Assembly: GCF_014655955.1 (NCBI RefSeq)
Contig: NZ_BNBO01000002.1
Span: 1 to 64,000, forward strand
Origin: Kitasatospora indigofera
GTDB taxonomy: Bacteria > Actinomycetota > Actinomycetes > Streptomycetales > Streptomycetaceae
Reading direction: 5' to 3'
Length of the DNA stretch: 64,000 nt
The notes below the pieces were generated by a model, which was not told the origin of the DNA, searched no databases, and was given only the letters and a program-made list of their open reading frames with translations. The stretch's first letter is position 1. Every line of letters begins with the position of its first letter. The position numbers and the translations under genes were made by a program. Below, in pieces: positions 41,594 through 51,796 of the stretch.

Positions 41594-42445
41594 TCAGCCC
41601 GGCAGCAGCAGCCGCCAGGAGGCCGGGTGCACCGTCCAGGTCCGGGAGCGCACCGGGCCGACCGGGTGCCCGTCGGCCTCGTAGCCGAAGCCGCGGCCGG
41701 CCACCGTGACCGACGCCGCCCGGGCCCGGACCAGCGCGCCCGGGGCGCGCACCACGATCTCCATCACGCCCTCGCCCAGCGGCAGGCTCACCTGGACCAC
41801 CCGCACCGGCCGGTGGACGTCCGCCAGCAGGCGTCCGTCCGCCTCCACCCGCAGCCGCGCCTCGGGGTGCTCGCCGGACCCCTCGGGCGGCTTGCCGGTC
41901 GCCTGCTCGGCCGCAGCCAGTTTCGCCCATAGCGAACGCCAGCCACCCGTCCGGCCCAGTCCGCGACGGACCCCCGTCCCCGCGATCCGGACCGCGCCCA
42001 GCACCACCCCGCCGCCGTCGTCCACCAGCAGGTCCAGCTCGCGCGGCACCCCGGTGAGGATCGCCCGGGCCGCCCGGACCGGCTCGGCGGGCACCCCCAG
42101 CGCCCGGGCCGCGTTCAGCTCGGGAGGCCGGCCCACCGGGATCAGTCCGACCGGGTCGCTGCCCAGTTCACGCTGCCGGTACAGGGCCTGGAGGACCCGT
42201 TGCAGCGCCAGATCGGAACCGATCACCACCGGTCGGCGGCGGCCCCGGTGCGAAAGCACACGGTCCAGTTCGGACGGGGACTCCGGGTGTGCCACCTTGA
42301 CGTCCGCGCCTCCGCAGAGCACATCCTTCGCGATCCGGACCGACTCTCCGTCGGTCTGCTTGGCGGCCGGGTCGAGCAGGACGAGCAGTGGCTCGCCGTT
42401 GCCGGGGGTGGCAGCGTGGGATGCGGGCGTGGACAGGGACGACAC
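41594..42445 (-). CDS. Diacylglycerol/lipid kinase-like protein with degenerate motif
   Basis: This 283-residue protein has the two-domain layout of the DAGK/YegS lipid kinases. The N-terminal half includes PLLVLLDPAAKQ and RPVVIGSDLALQRVL. The C-terminal half is a beta-sandwich ending in VAGRGFGYEADGHPVGPV. The nucleotide-binding GGDGT and GTGNDFAR motifs appear as IGSDLAL and VGRPPELNAAR, so kinase activity is doubtful. The GTG start is placed where the conserved part begins. It is divergent from purA. The assignment rests on fold-like patterning and could be wrong. Confidence 0.75.
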   Translation of the reverse strand: MSSLSTPASHAATPGNGEPLLVLLDPAAKQTDGESVRIAKDVLCGGADVKVAHPESPSELDRVLSHRGRRRPVVIGSDLALQRVLQALYRQRELGSDPVGLIPVGRPPELNAARALGVPAEPVRAARAILTGVPRELDLLVDDGGGVVLGAVRIAGTGVRRGLGRTGGWRSLWAKLAAAEQATGKPPEGSGEHPEARLRVEADGRLLADVHRPVRVVQVSLPLGEGVMEIVVRAPGALVRARAASVTVAGRGFGYEADGHPVGPVRSRTWTVHPASWRLLLPG

Positions 42446-42466
42446 GACCGGTCCTTCCTCAGGTAA

Positions 42467-43855
<1,389 letters not shown>

Positions 43856-43873
43856 TCCGTCCGCTCCACCCCG

Positions 43874-43903
43874 AAGGGCCCCGCGGTTCGCCGCGGGGCC
43901 CTT
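43874..43903 (+). terminator. Terminator after purA
   Basis: A perfect 13-bp stem (43874-43886 with 43891-43903) closes a TTCG tetraloop and is followed by TTTC. The UUCG loop makes it very stable. Confidence 0.92.
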
Positions 43904-43943
43904 TCGCCTGCCCGGACCCGCCGCCGGCCATCCCCCCCCCCAT

Positions 43944-43980
43944 TTGAACTAGTGCAAAATACTGTTGCATCTAGTGCAAA
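43944..43980 (+). promoter_or_regulatory. Tandem CTAGTGCAAA sites upstream of an acetyltransferase gene
   Basis: CTAGTGCAAA occurs at 43949-43958 and again at 43971-43980, exactly 22 bp apart (two helical turns). Each copy is the right half of a dyad: TTGAACTAGTGCAA and TTGCA-N5-TGCAA. A TACTGT -10-like hexamer lies between them at 43960-43965. The sites end 20 bases before the start codon, as expected for a repressor operator. Confidence 0.55.
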
Positions 43981-44000
43981 CTCCGGCTACCTTGCCGGGC

Positions 44001-44603
44001 ATGACCGCCAAGCTGCCCGCACCCATCACCCTGACCGGCCGGACCGTCCGCCTGGAGCCCCTGGGCCGGCACCACCTGCCCGACCTGTTCGCCGCCGGCG
44101 GCGGGGACGAGGAGGTCTGGCGCTGGATCCCGTCCGGCACCCCGCACACCGCGGACGAGCTGGGCGGCGTCATCGACCGGCGGCTGGCCGAGATCGCGGC
44201 CGGCACCGCCGTGGTCTTCGCCGTCGTCGACCGGCAGGACGACCGGGCCATCGGCATGACCGGCTACTACGACTTCGACGCCGAGAACGAACTCGTCGAG
44301 ATCGGCGGCACCTGGTACGCCCGCACCGCCTGGCGGACCGCCGTGAACACCGAGGCCAAGCTGCTGCTGCTCACCCACGCCTACGAGGACCTGGGCATGG
44401 GGCGGGTGTTCTGGAAGACCGACCACCTGAACGAGCGCTCGCGCAACGCCATCCTCCGTCTGGGCGCCACCTTCGAGGGCGTCCACCGGCGGGAGCGCCG
44501 CCGCGCGGACGGCAGCTGGCGGGACAGCGTGTACTTCTCGATGCTCGCGGACGAGTGGCCCGCCGCCAGGCAGCGGCTGACGGAGCGACTGGCCCGCGGC
44601 TGA
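44001..44603 (+). CDS. GNAT-family N-acetyltransferase
   Basis: This 200-residue acetyltransferase is of the RimJ/RimL type: an N-terminal ITLTGRTVRLEPLG, a central IGMTGYYDF, then GTWYARTAWRTAVNTEAKLLLLTHAYE and the acceptor-side NERSRNAILRLGATFEGVHRRER. These proteins acetylate N-termini, amino acids or small molecules with acetyl-CoA. The ATG at 44001 is chosen over an upstream frame because it starts the conserved beta strand. The tandem operator-like sites directly upstream point to tight regulation, but the regulator is not encoded nearby. Confidence 0.9.
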   Translation: MTAKLPAPITLTGRTVRLEPLGRHHLPDLFAAGGGDEEVWRWIPSGTPHTADELGGVIDRRLAEIAAGTAVVFAVVDRQDDRAIGMTGYYDFDAENELVEIGGTWYARTAWRTAVNTEAKLLLLTHAYEDLGMGRVFWKTDHLNERSRNAILRLGATFEGVHRRERRRADGSWRDSVYFSMLADEWPAARQRLTERLARG

Positions 44604-44786
44604 CCGGTCCGGACGCACCTGAGCCGCCGCTCGCGGACGGTGGGTCGGGCCGCGGGCGGGCACAGGTGCGCGAGTGCGCTGGTCGGCCCCGGGCGGGTCA
44701 GGCCCCGGCGGACCGGCCCCGGGCGGGCCGGAAGGGGCCGGCGGTGAGCGGGCCGGCGGTGAGCGGCCGGCGGTGCGGGATCCGGG

Positions 44787-45209
44787 TCAGGCGATCGCCG
44801 CGGAGACGATCGCGGCCACCGCCAGGTTGCAACTGGCCGACACCCACACCGCCGGGTGCGGCTCGGGATCCACCAGGATCGCGCCGAGCCTGCCGGGGGT
44901 CAGCAGGTCCACCGCCCAGAACGCCACGGCCATCAGGACCAGGCCGAGCAGCCCGAACAGCGCGGTGGAGACCAGCCCCTTGCCGAACTCCTCGTAGGTG
45001 TAGAGGATCGCCGTGAAGACGATCCCGCCGATCCCGAGCAGCGCCGAGCTGAGCAGCACCGCCGCGTTCCGGTTGCGCTCCACCCAGATCTGCCGGCCCA
45101 GCTTTCCCGGGGTCAGCAGGTCGACCAGCCCGACCCCGAGCAGCAGCAGCACCACGCCCACCCCGCCGAAGGCCGCGGCGGCGCCCAGACCGTGCACGAT
45201 GTCGTTCAT
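44787..45209 (-). CDS. DUF350 membrane protein
   Basis: This 140-residue membrane protein has four predicted helices arranged as two repeats. Each repeat ends with a DLLTPG motif (DLLTPGKLG and DLLTPGRLG), the signature of DUF350/YjfL-type proteins. The function is unknown. Relatives lie near genes for membrane stress. It is followed downstream of the LURF-type gene on the same strand, separated by about 180 bases. Confidence 0.9.
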   Translation of the reverse strand: MNDIVHGLGAAAAFGGVGVVLLLLGVGLVDLLTPGKLGRQIWVERNRNAAVLLSSALLGIGGIVFTAILYTYEEFGKGLVSTALFGLLGLVLMAVAFWAVDLLTPGRLGAILVDPEPHPAVWVSASCNLAVAAIVSAAIA

Positions 45210-45389
45210 GGGCGCTCCCCCAGGTCCGCCGGTGCCCGCGCCGGGGCTTCCGGGCACGGGTCAAGGATCGGCAAAACATATCCCATGACCCCCGGGGCCC
45301 GGCAGGGCCGGTCGGCATCCGCCCGCGGCTCCCTCCCGCGCCCGGCCGCCCGGCCCGGCCCCTCCCGCAGCCGGCCCGCCGGCCGGGGC

Positions 45390-45878
45390 TCAGTCCTCCT
45401 CGTCCACCAGGTGGTCCACGCAGGCCGCGACGGCGAGCAGCAGCCCGGCGTCGGCGCCGTCGGCGATCTCCACGCCGTAGGTGTCCCGGACCCGGAACCA
45501 CTTGCGGGAGATCCGGGCGACCTCGTCGCCGTTGTCGTCCTCGATCCGGTAGTCCTTGTCGATCAGGTTCCCGTGGATCGTCAGCTCGCCCCCGGCCGCC
45601 AGCTCGACCCGGTACTTGTCGCGGAACGGCGTGAAGAGCTTCTCCCGGACGGTCGCGACCACCTCGCCCTCGGTGTTCTCGATCTTCATCGCGTCGCGGA
45701 CGGTGAACGCCTTCTCCTTGATCACGGCGACCACCCGGCCCTCCGCGTCCTTCAGCTCGAAGGTGTCCCGCAGCCGCAGCACCTTGCCGTCCACCAGGTA
45801 CGCCTTGCGGCCGTCCTCGTCCTCGATCCAGTAGTCGTCGCCGATCGCGAACAGCCGCTCCCTGACCAGGTACTTCAT
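45390..45878 (-). CDS. LURP-one-related (LURF) family protein
   Basis: This is a 162-residue protein built almost entirely of short beta strands: MKYLVRERLFAIGDDYWIED, then KAYLVDGKVLRLRDTFEL and VVAVIKEKAFTVRDAMKI. It matches the tubby-like beta-barrel family of LURP-one/YxjI proteins. It is probably cytoplasmic or lipid-associated, with unknown function. AGGAG precedes the ATG on the minus strand. It is divergent from the acetyltransferase gene at 45970. Confidence 0.9.
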   Translation of the reverse strand: MKYLVRERLFAIGDDYWIEDEDGRKAYLVDGKVLRLRDTFELKDAEGRVVAVIKEKAFTVRDAMKIENTEGEVVATVREKLFTPFRDKYRVELAAGGELTIHGNLIDKDYRIEDDNGDEVARISRKWFRVRDTYGVEIADGADAGLLLAVAACVDHLVDEED

Positions 45879-45969
45879 GCCGTCTCCTGAGTGCTCCGTG
45901 TCGGGCCTCCATTCGACCCGATGCCGGGCCGCATGCCCAGCACCCGCGCGGGGCGGGTTGAATCCCGGT

Positions 45970-46491
45970 ATGCGAACCCCCGAAGCCGCCGCCCTCCGCA
46001 CCGAACGCCTCGACCTGCTCCCGCTGCGGCCCGCGGACGCCGAGGAGATGGCCCTGGTCCTGGCCGACCCGGCCCTGCACGCCTTCACCGGCGGCGAGCC
46101 CGACACCCTCGACGCCCTGCGGGCCCGCTACCGCCGGCTGAGCGCGGGCTCCCCCGACCCCGGCGTCACCTGGTGCAACTGGGTCCTGCGGCTGCGCGCC
46201 GACGGCCGCGCCACCGGCTACGTCCAGGCCACCGTCACCGCGGACACCGCGGAGATCGCCTGGGTGGTCGGCGTCCCCTGGCAGGGCCGCGGCCTGGCCG
46301 GCGAGGCCGCCCGCGCCCTGGTCGCCTGGCTCCGCACCCAGGACGTCCGCACCGTCGTGGCGCACATCCACCCCGGGCACCTGGCCTCCGCCGCCGTCGC
46401 CCGCGCCGCCGGCCTCGGCCCCACCGGGGAACTCCAGGACGGGGAGGTCCGCTGGGAGGCGGAGCTGTCACCGGGTCAGCCGGCCGGCTGA
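45970..46491 (+). CDS. GNAT-family N-acetyltransferase
   Basis: This 173-residue RimJ/RimL-like acetyltransferase has TERLDLLPLRPADAEEMALVL at the N-terminus, a central VLRLRADGRATGYVQATV, and the acetyl-CoA loop VGVPWQGRGLAGEAARALVAWL. The C-terminal HPGHLASAAVARAAGL is typical. The substrate is unknown. Upstream sequence lacks a strong ribosome site, so it may be leaderless or weakly translated. Confidence 0.9.
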   Translation: MRTPEAAALRTERLDLLPLRPADAEEMALVLADPALHAFTGGEPDTLDALRARYRRLSAGSPDPGVTWCNWVLRLRADGRATGYVQATVTADTAEIAWVVGVPWQGRGLAGEAARALVAWLRTQDVRTVVAHIHPGHLASAAVARAAGLGPTGELQDGEVRWEAELSPGQPAG

Positions 46492-46541
46492 ACGGCCGGA
46501 GGTCACGATCAGGCCGACCGTCCGGAATGCGGAGGACAGAG

Positions 46542-48395
46542 GTGCGGTTTGATGGGGGTATGGCATCTCGTGCACGTGTACGCGCCCCCGAGCTGGTCGG
46601 GGCAGGCGGTTGGCTCAACACCGGCGGCAAGGATCTCGTCCTGGCGGACTTCCGCGGAAAGATCGTGATTGCCGATTTTTGGACCTTTTGCTGTGTGAAT
46701 TGTCTGCACGTCCTGGACGAGCTCCGCGAGCTGGAGGAGAAGCACCGCGACACCGTGGTGATCGTGGGCGTGCACTCCCCCAAGTTCGTGCACGAGGCCG
46801 ACCACCAGGCCGTGGTGGACGCGGTGTCGCGCTACGAGGTGCACCACCCGGTGCTGGACGACCCCGAGCTGGTCACCTGGAAGCAGTACGCGGTGCGGGC
46901 CTGGCCGACGCTGGTGGTGATCGACCCCGAGGGGTACGTGGTCGCGCAGCACGCCGGCGAGGGGCACGCGCACGCGATCGCCCGGCTGGTCGAGGAGCTG
47001 GAGGCCGAGCACGAGGCCAAGGGCACGCTGCGGCGCGGCGACAGCCCGTACGTGGCTCCCGAGCCGGTGGCGGGCGACCTGAAGTTCCCCGGCAAGGCCG
47101 TCCGGCTCCCGAACGGGAACTTCCTGGTCGCGGACTCGGGCCACCACTCGCTGGTGGAGCTGGCCGAGGACGGCGAGCGGGTGGTGCGGCGGATCGGCGA
47201 CGGCGAGCGCGGGCTGGTGGACGGGACGTCCCCCCGCTTCAGCGAGCCGCAGGGCCTGGCGCTGGTCCCGGCCGGCCTGGACCTCGGGTACGACGTGGTG
47301 GTCGCCGACACGGTGAACCACGCGCTGCGCGGGGTGCGGCTGTCGGACGGCGAGGTCCGGACGCTGGCCGGCACCGGCAAGCAGTGGTGGCAGGGCTCCG
47401 CGACCGGGGGCCCGGCCCGCGAGGTGGACCTCTCCTCGCCGTGGGACGTCGCCTTCTTCGACGGCCGGGTCTGGATCGCGATGGCCGGGGTGCACCAGCT
47501 CTGGGCGTTCGACCCGGCCGACGGCACGGTCGGGGTGGCGGCCGGTACGACCAACGAGGGCCTGGTGGACGGGCCGGTGGCCGAGGCGTGGTTCGCCCAG
47601 CCCTCGGGCCTGGCGGTCTCGGCGGACGGCGGGAAGCTCTGGGTCGCGGACTCGGAGACCTCCGCGGTCCGCTGGGTTTCACGTGAAACGAAGACGGTGC
47701 ACACCGCCGTCGGCACCGGCCTGTTCGACTTCGGGCACCGGGACGGCGCCGCCGGCCAGGCCCTGCTCCAGCACCCGCTCGGGGTGACGGTGCTGCCGGA
47801 CGGCTCGGTGGCGATCGCCGACACCTACAACCACGCGCTGCGCCGGTACGTCCCGGCGGCCGAGGAGGGCGGCGAGGGCGAGGTGACCACGCTGGCCACC
47901 GACCTGCGCGAGCCCTCCGGCGCCGTCCTGGTGGACGGCGACATCGTCGTGGTGGAGTCCGCCCGGCACCGGCTGACCCGGCTGCGGCTGCCCGAGGAGG
48001 CCGTCCAGGTCGAGTCGGTGGCGCACCGCACCCGGCGCGCGGCCACCGAGGTCGCGCCCGGCGTGTTCCAGCTGGACGTGGTGTTCTCCGCGCCGAGCGG
48101 CCAGAAGCTGGACGAGCGCTACGGCCCGTCCACCCGGCTGCTGGTCTCCTCCACCCCGCCGGAGCTGCTGCTCTCCGGCGCGGGCGCGGACTCCGCGCTC
48201 AACCGGGAGCTGGTGCTCTCCGAGGAGGTCACCGAGGGCGTGCTGCACGTCTCGGCGATGGCCGCCTCCTGCGACGACGACCCGGAGATCGAGTACCCGG
48301 CCTGCCACGTGCACCAGCAGGACTGGGGCGTGCCGGTGAAGCTCACCCCGGGGGGAGTGCGCCGGCTGCCGCTGGTGCTGGCCGGCATGGAGTAA
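46542..48395 (+). CDS. Thioredoxin-like / NHL-repeat protein
   Basis: This is a 617-residue two-domain protein. The N-terminal 160 residues form a TlpA/AhpC-like thioredoxin domain with the active-site segment FWTFCCVNCLHVLDEL (CVNC) and cis-Pro in AWPTLVVID. From about 190 to 500 come NHL beta-propeller repeats (LPNGNFLVADSGHHSLVEL, then LWVADSETSAVRW and SVAIADTYNHALRRY). A C-terminal beta domain follows. No signal peptide is visible, so it seems cytoplasmic. The GTG at 46542 has GGAGGA five bases upstream. The ATG at 46560 is an alternative. Confidence 0.92.
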   Translation: MRFDGGMASRARVRAPELVGAGGWLNTGGKDLVLADFRGKIVIADFWTFCCVNCLHVLDELRELEEKHRDTVVIVGVHSPKFVHEADHQAVVDAVSRYEVHHPVLDDPELVTWKQYAVRAWPTLVVIDPEGYVVAQHAGEGHAHAIARLVEELEAEHEAKGTLRRGDSPYVAPEPVAGDLKFPGKAVRLPNGNFLVADSGHHSLVELAEDGERVVRRIGDGERGLVDGTSPRFSEPQGLALVPAGLDLGYDVVVADTVNHALRGVRLSDGEVRTLAGTGKQWWQGSATGGPAREVDLSSPWDVAFFDGRVWIAMAGVHQLWAFDPADGTVGVAAGTTNEGLVDGPVAEAWFAQPSGLAVSADGGKLWVADSETSAVRWVSRETKTVHTAVGTGLFDFGHRDGAAGQALLQHPLGVTVLPDGSVAIADTYNHALRRYVPAAEEGGEGEVTTLATDLREPSGAVLVDGDIVVVESARHRLTRLRLPEEAVQVESVAHRTRRAATEVAPGVFQLDVVFSAPSGQKLDERYGPSTRLLVSSTPPELLLSGAGADSALNRELVLSEEVTEGVLHVSAMAASCDDDPEIEYPACHVHQQDWGVPVKLTPGGVRRLPLVLAGME

Positions 48396-48411
48396 CCGCC
48401 GCACCTGCCGA

Positions 48412-48452
48412 GGGCCCCCGGGGACCGCCGTGAGCGGTGTCCGGGGGCCCTT
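48412..48452. terminator. Bidirectional terminator between convergent genes
   Basis: An 18-base arm (48412-48429) pairs with 48435-48452 with two non-Watson-Crick positions and a 5-nt loop. It lies between the NHL protein and the aminopeptidase. Confidence 0.8.
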
Positions 48453-48466
48453 CGCGCGTCGCGGGG

Positions 48467-49777
48467 TCAGCCCTCCAGGAAGGCCTTGATCGCGCCGGCC
48501 AGCAGGAACGGGTCGTCCGCGCCGCACAGCTCGCGGGCCGAGTGCATGGACAGCGCGGCGATCCCGCAGTCCACCGTGGTGATGCCGAGCCGCGCCGCGG
48601 TGATCGGGCCGATCGTGGTGCCGCAGGGCATCGCGTTGTTGGAGACGAAGGTCTGCCACGGGACGCCGGCCCGCTCGCAGGCGGCGGCGAAGACGGCCCG
48701 GCCGACGGCGTCCGTCGCGTACCGGTTGTTGACGTTGACCTTGAGGATCGGCCCGCCGTTCGGCATCGGGTGGTGGCCCGGCTCGTGCCGCTCGCTGTAG
48801 TTGGGGTGCACGGCGTGACCCATGTCGGAGGACAGGCAGACCGTGCCGGCCAGCGCGCGGGCGCGGTCCTCCGGGCTGCCGCCGCGCGCGTGCACGCTGC
48901 GCTCCAGCACGTTGCCGAGCAGCGGGCCCTGGGCGCCGGTGTCCGACTCGCTGCCGGTCTCCTCGTGGTCGAAGGCGGCCAGCACGGGGATGTACGGCAG
49001 CTCGGCGCCCTCGGCGGCGGCCGCCGCGGTGGCGGCCAGCGCGGCGGTGGCGGCGTGCACCGAGAGCAGGTTGTCCAGCCGGGGGCCGGCCAGCAGCTCG
49101 CGGTCCCGGCCCAGGTAGGACGGCGGCTGGACGTCATGGGTCATCAGGTCCCAGCCGACGATGTCGTCCGCCGGGACACCGGCCCGCTCGGCGACGTACT
49201 CGATCAGCGATCCCTCGTCGGTCGGGCCGAGGCCCCAGATCGGCGTCAGGTGGCGCTGCTTGTCGAGCTTGAGACCGTCGTTGACCTGCCGGTCGAGGTG
49301 GATCGCCAGCTGCGGCACCCGCAGCAGCGGCTCGTCGATCTGGACCAGCCGCACGCTGCCGTCCCGCAGGGCCAGCCGGCCGGAGAGGCCGAGGTCCCGG
49401 TCGAGCCAGGTGTTCAGCGGGACCCCGCCGTAGATCTCCACCGCCACCTGCCGCCACCCCGCCGAGCCGGTGTCCGGCACCGGCTTGACCCGCAGGTTGG
49501 GCGAGTCGGTGTGGGTGCCGACCACCCGGAACGGGGTCTGCGGGCCTGCCCCCTGCGGCACGTACCAGGCGATCAGCGCACCGCCTCTGACGACGTACCG
49601 GCCGCCGGTCGTCCCGTCCCAGGCGTCGGTCTCGGAGACCTGGCGGAAGCCGACCTTCTCCAGTCGCTGCGCCGCGCTCGCCACCGCGTGGTACGGCGAC
49701 GGTGAGGAACCGAGGAAGGCGATCAGGTCATCGGTGTGCGTCCGGTCGAAGAAGGCCTGGCGGGCGGCGGTCGACAT
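48467..49777 (-). CDS. M18-family aminopeptidase
   Basis: This 436-residue zinc aminopeptidase is of the aspartyl aminopeptidase (DAP/ApeB) type. Metal-ligand segments are VGTHTDSPNLRVKP (His and following Asp), AGPRLDNL, AAFDHEETGS (Glu pair) and CLSSDMGHAVHPNY, with the last His in IAALSMHSARE. These enzymes remove N-terminal residues from peptides in the cytoplasm. GGAG precedes the ATG on the minus strand. Confidence 0.95.
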   Translation of the reverse strand: MSTAARQAFFDRTHTDDLIAFLGSSPSPYHAVASAAQRLEKVGFRQVSETDAWDGTTGGRYVVRGGALIAWYVPQGAGPQTPFRVVGTHTDSPNLRVKPVPDTGSAGWRQVAVEIYGGVPLNTWLDRDLGLSGRLALRDGSVRLVQIDEPLLRVPQLAIHLDRQVNDGLKLDKQRHLTPIWGLGPTDEGSLIEYVAERAGVPADDIVGWDLMTHDVQPPSYLGRDRELLAGPRLDNLLSVHAATAALAATAAAAAEGAELPYIPVLAAFDHEETGSESDTGAQGPLLGNVLERSVHARGGSPEDRARALAGTVCLSSDMGHAVHPNYSERHEPGHHPMPNGGPILKVNVNNRYATDAVGRAVFAAACERAGVPWQTFVSNNAMPCGTTIGPITAARLGITTVDCGIAALSMHSARELCGADDPFLLAGAIKAFLEG

Positions 49778-50197
49778 GCTGCTCCTGGGTCGAGGGAGGG
49801 CCGAAACCGGATGGGGGGTCGGCTTGGCATCATTGAGCATATGCCCGTACACGGACATGACAGCCGGAACCGGTGAACGGGTACAGAACACGGACAGCCC
49901 GGTGAAAGTAACGGGGCGAACGCGCTCTGTCAGCCCTGTCGCCGGCCACCGGCAAGTGCCCTGGCACCGGCGGCGGCTGACCGTCCGTCGGGGCCGGCGC
50001 GGCGGCCCGGCCGGGCGGCCGGTCCGGCGATTCGGGACGTTTGCGGCGACCGGCCCCGGGTCTTCGCGATTTCCCGCCCGAACTGCCTCCTCTTGTTGCA
50101 GAGTTGCCCGGGGCGACCGGCGGACCGGGCCCCGGGCGGGCCGGCCGGCCGCCGCGAGGACGTGCACCGGGGATCAGGGGTCTTGGGGGAGAGCGGA
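49778..50197. other. Divergent intergenic region with no supported gene
   Basis: These 420 bases separate the aminopeptidase from the export operon. The half next to the aminopeptidase (about 49795-49920) is less GC-rich and probably holds its promoter. The other half has candidate GTG and TTG starts for the next gene but no further feature. Confidence 0.5.
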
Positions 50198-51796
50198 TTG
50201 TTCGGGCGCGCGCAGCGGAGCACCGGCGGCACCGGGGACGGAGCGCCGGACCAGCGGCCCGTCGAGGCACCCGACGCGGGACCCGGCGCGGTGGGCGCCG
50301 CCCCGACGAGTGGCGCCGGACTGTCCCGGACGGCCCGCCGGCGGCGGGTCCTGCTGGCGGTGGCCGCCGCCGCGGCGCTGGTCTCGGCCGGCGGCCTGGC
50401 GGCCTCCTCGCTGGTCCGGTCGCCCGCCGAACGGGCCGCCCGGACGGCGCCGCCGCCGGACACCGTGCTGACGGCGGCCGCGACCATGCAGGTGATCAAT
50501 CCCTCGGTGGTGCTCCGCGGCACGGTGTACCCGCCGGCCCGGTACGACGTCACCCCGGCCTCGGCCTCCGCCGAGGTCACCCGGCTGTACGTGTCCGGGC
50601 TGTCGGTGCGGGCGGGCGACCAGGTGGTCGCCGGCCGGCTGCTGGCCGAGGTGTCGGGGCAGCCGTTGTTCGCCCTGGCCGGGGCCGTGCCCGCGTACCG
50701 CGACCTCAAGCCGGGCAGCACCGGCTCCGACGTCGCGGAGCTGCAGGACGCGCTGGCCGCGCTCGGCCTGCCCGCGCACGGCGACGACCGGGGTGGCTTC
50801 GGCGCCGGCACCGCGCGGGCGGTCACGGACCTCTACACCCGGCTCGGCTACCCGGTGCCGACCACCGGCGCCGTCACCCAGCAGGCGGTGGACACGGCGC
50901 GGAAGGCGGCGGACACCGCCCAGCAGAGCGTGGACGCCCTGGCCGCCCGGCGGAAGGCGGCTGCCGGCGCCACCGCGGACCCGTCCGCCGCACCCGCCGG
51001 GGCGGAGGCCGCCGCCACCGGGCCCGTCCTCGACCAGCAGCTCGCCACCGCCAGGAAGGAGCTGACCGCCGCCAGGGCCGCGCTGGCCAGGGCGGAGGCG
51101 CTGAACGGGCCGATGGTGCCGGCCGCCCACGTGGTCTTCCTGCCCGCCTTCCCCGCGACCGTCACCGCCGTCAACGCCGCGGTGGGCTCGCCCGTCTCGG
51201 GCCCGCTGCTCTCCCTCAGCAGCGGTGGTCTGTCGCTCACCGGGCAGCTCACCCAGGCACAGGCCGCCGCGGTGCGGCCCGGCATGCCGGTGCAGGTGCT
51301 CTCGGAGGCCGCGAACACCACCGTCACCGGCACGGTCGGGGCGCTGGGGGCGCCGACGACGGTGGCACCGGCGGGCCAGGTGATCCCGATCGGCGGGGCG
51401 GGCGGCGGGGCGGGCGATCCGGGCACCGGCCCCGGCGGCGGTACGGGCGGCGGGGCGGGCGGCCAGGACGGCGGTGCGGGTGGCGGGAAGGCCGGCGGCG
51501 CGCTGTACGTGCCGCTGACCGTGACGCCGGACGCCCCGCTGCCGGCCGGGCTGAACGGCCAGAACGTCCGGATCACCGTCCTCAAGGGCGCCTCCGGCCC
51601 ACCGGTGCTGACCGTGCCGGTGGCCGCGGTCTTCACCACCTCGGCGGGCCGGACGTCGGTGACCCGGCTCGACGCGGCGGGCCGGCGCAGCACGCTGGCC
51701 GTCACCCTGGGCGCGAGCGACCAGGGCTTCGTGGGGGTGACCCCGGCCGACGGCGGCGAGCTCAGGGCCGGTGACCTGGTGGTGGTCGGGCGGTGA
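50198..51796 (+). CDS. HlyD-like membrane fusion/adaptor protein with peptidoglycan-binding domain
   Basis: This is a protein of about 532 residues. A disordered N-terminus is followed by a single membrane helix (RRRRVLLAVAAAAAL onward, about residues 46-68). A beta-barrel/lipoyl-like region includes RLYVSGLSVRAGDQV. A PG_binding_1-like repeat (PGSTGSDVAELQDALAALGL), an Ala-rich coiled segment, a Gly-rich linker and a C-terminal barrel follow. The start is uncertain: TTG at 50198 is favoured because GGGGGAGAG lies just upstream, and GTG at 50162 is possible. Its stop overlaps the ATPase start, making a three-gene MacAB-like export operon. Confidence 0.88.
   Translation: MFGRAQRSTGGTGDGAPDQRPVEAPDAGPGAVGAAPTSGAGLSRTARRRRVLLAVAAAAALVSAGGLAASSLVRSPAERAARTAPPPDTVLTAAATMQVINPSVVLRGTVYPPARYDVTPASASAEVTRLYVSGLSVRAGDQVVAGRLLAEVSGQPLFALAGAVPAYRDLKPGSTGSDVAELQDALAALGLPAHGDDRGGFGAGTARAVTDLYTRLGYPVPTTGAVTQQAVDTARKAADTAQQSVDALAARRKAAAGATADPSAAPAGAEAAATGPVLDQQLATARKELTAARAALARAEALNGPMVPAAHVVFLPAFPATVTAVNAAVGSPVSGPLLSLSSGGLSLTGQLTQAQAAAVRPGMPVQVLSEAANTTVTGTVGALGAPTTVAPAGQVIPIGGAGGGAGDPGTGPGGGTGGGAGGQDGGAGGGKAGGALYVPLTVTPDAPLPAGLNGQNVRITVLKGASGPPVLTVPVAAVFTTSAGRTSVTRLDAAGRRSTLAVTLGASDQGFVGVTPADGGELRAGDLVVVGR

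Noticed and set aside
45891..46559. N-terminal extension of the NHL/thioredoxin protein back to 45891
   Set aside because: That stretch is an out-of-frame shadow of the acetyltransferase at 45970-46491. The real start is at 46542 or 46560.
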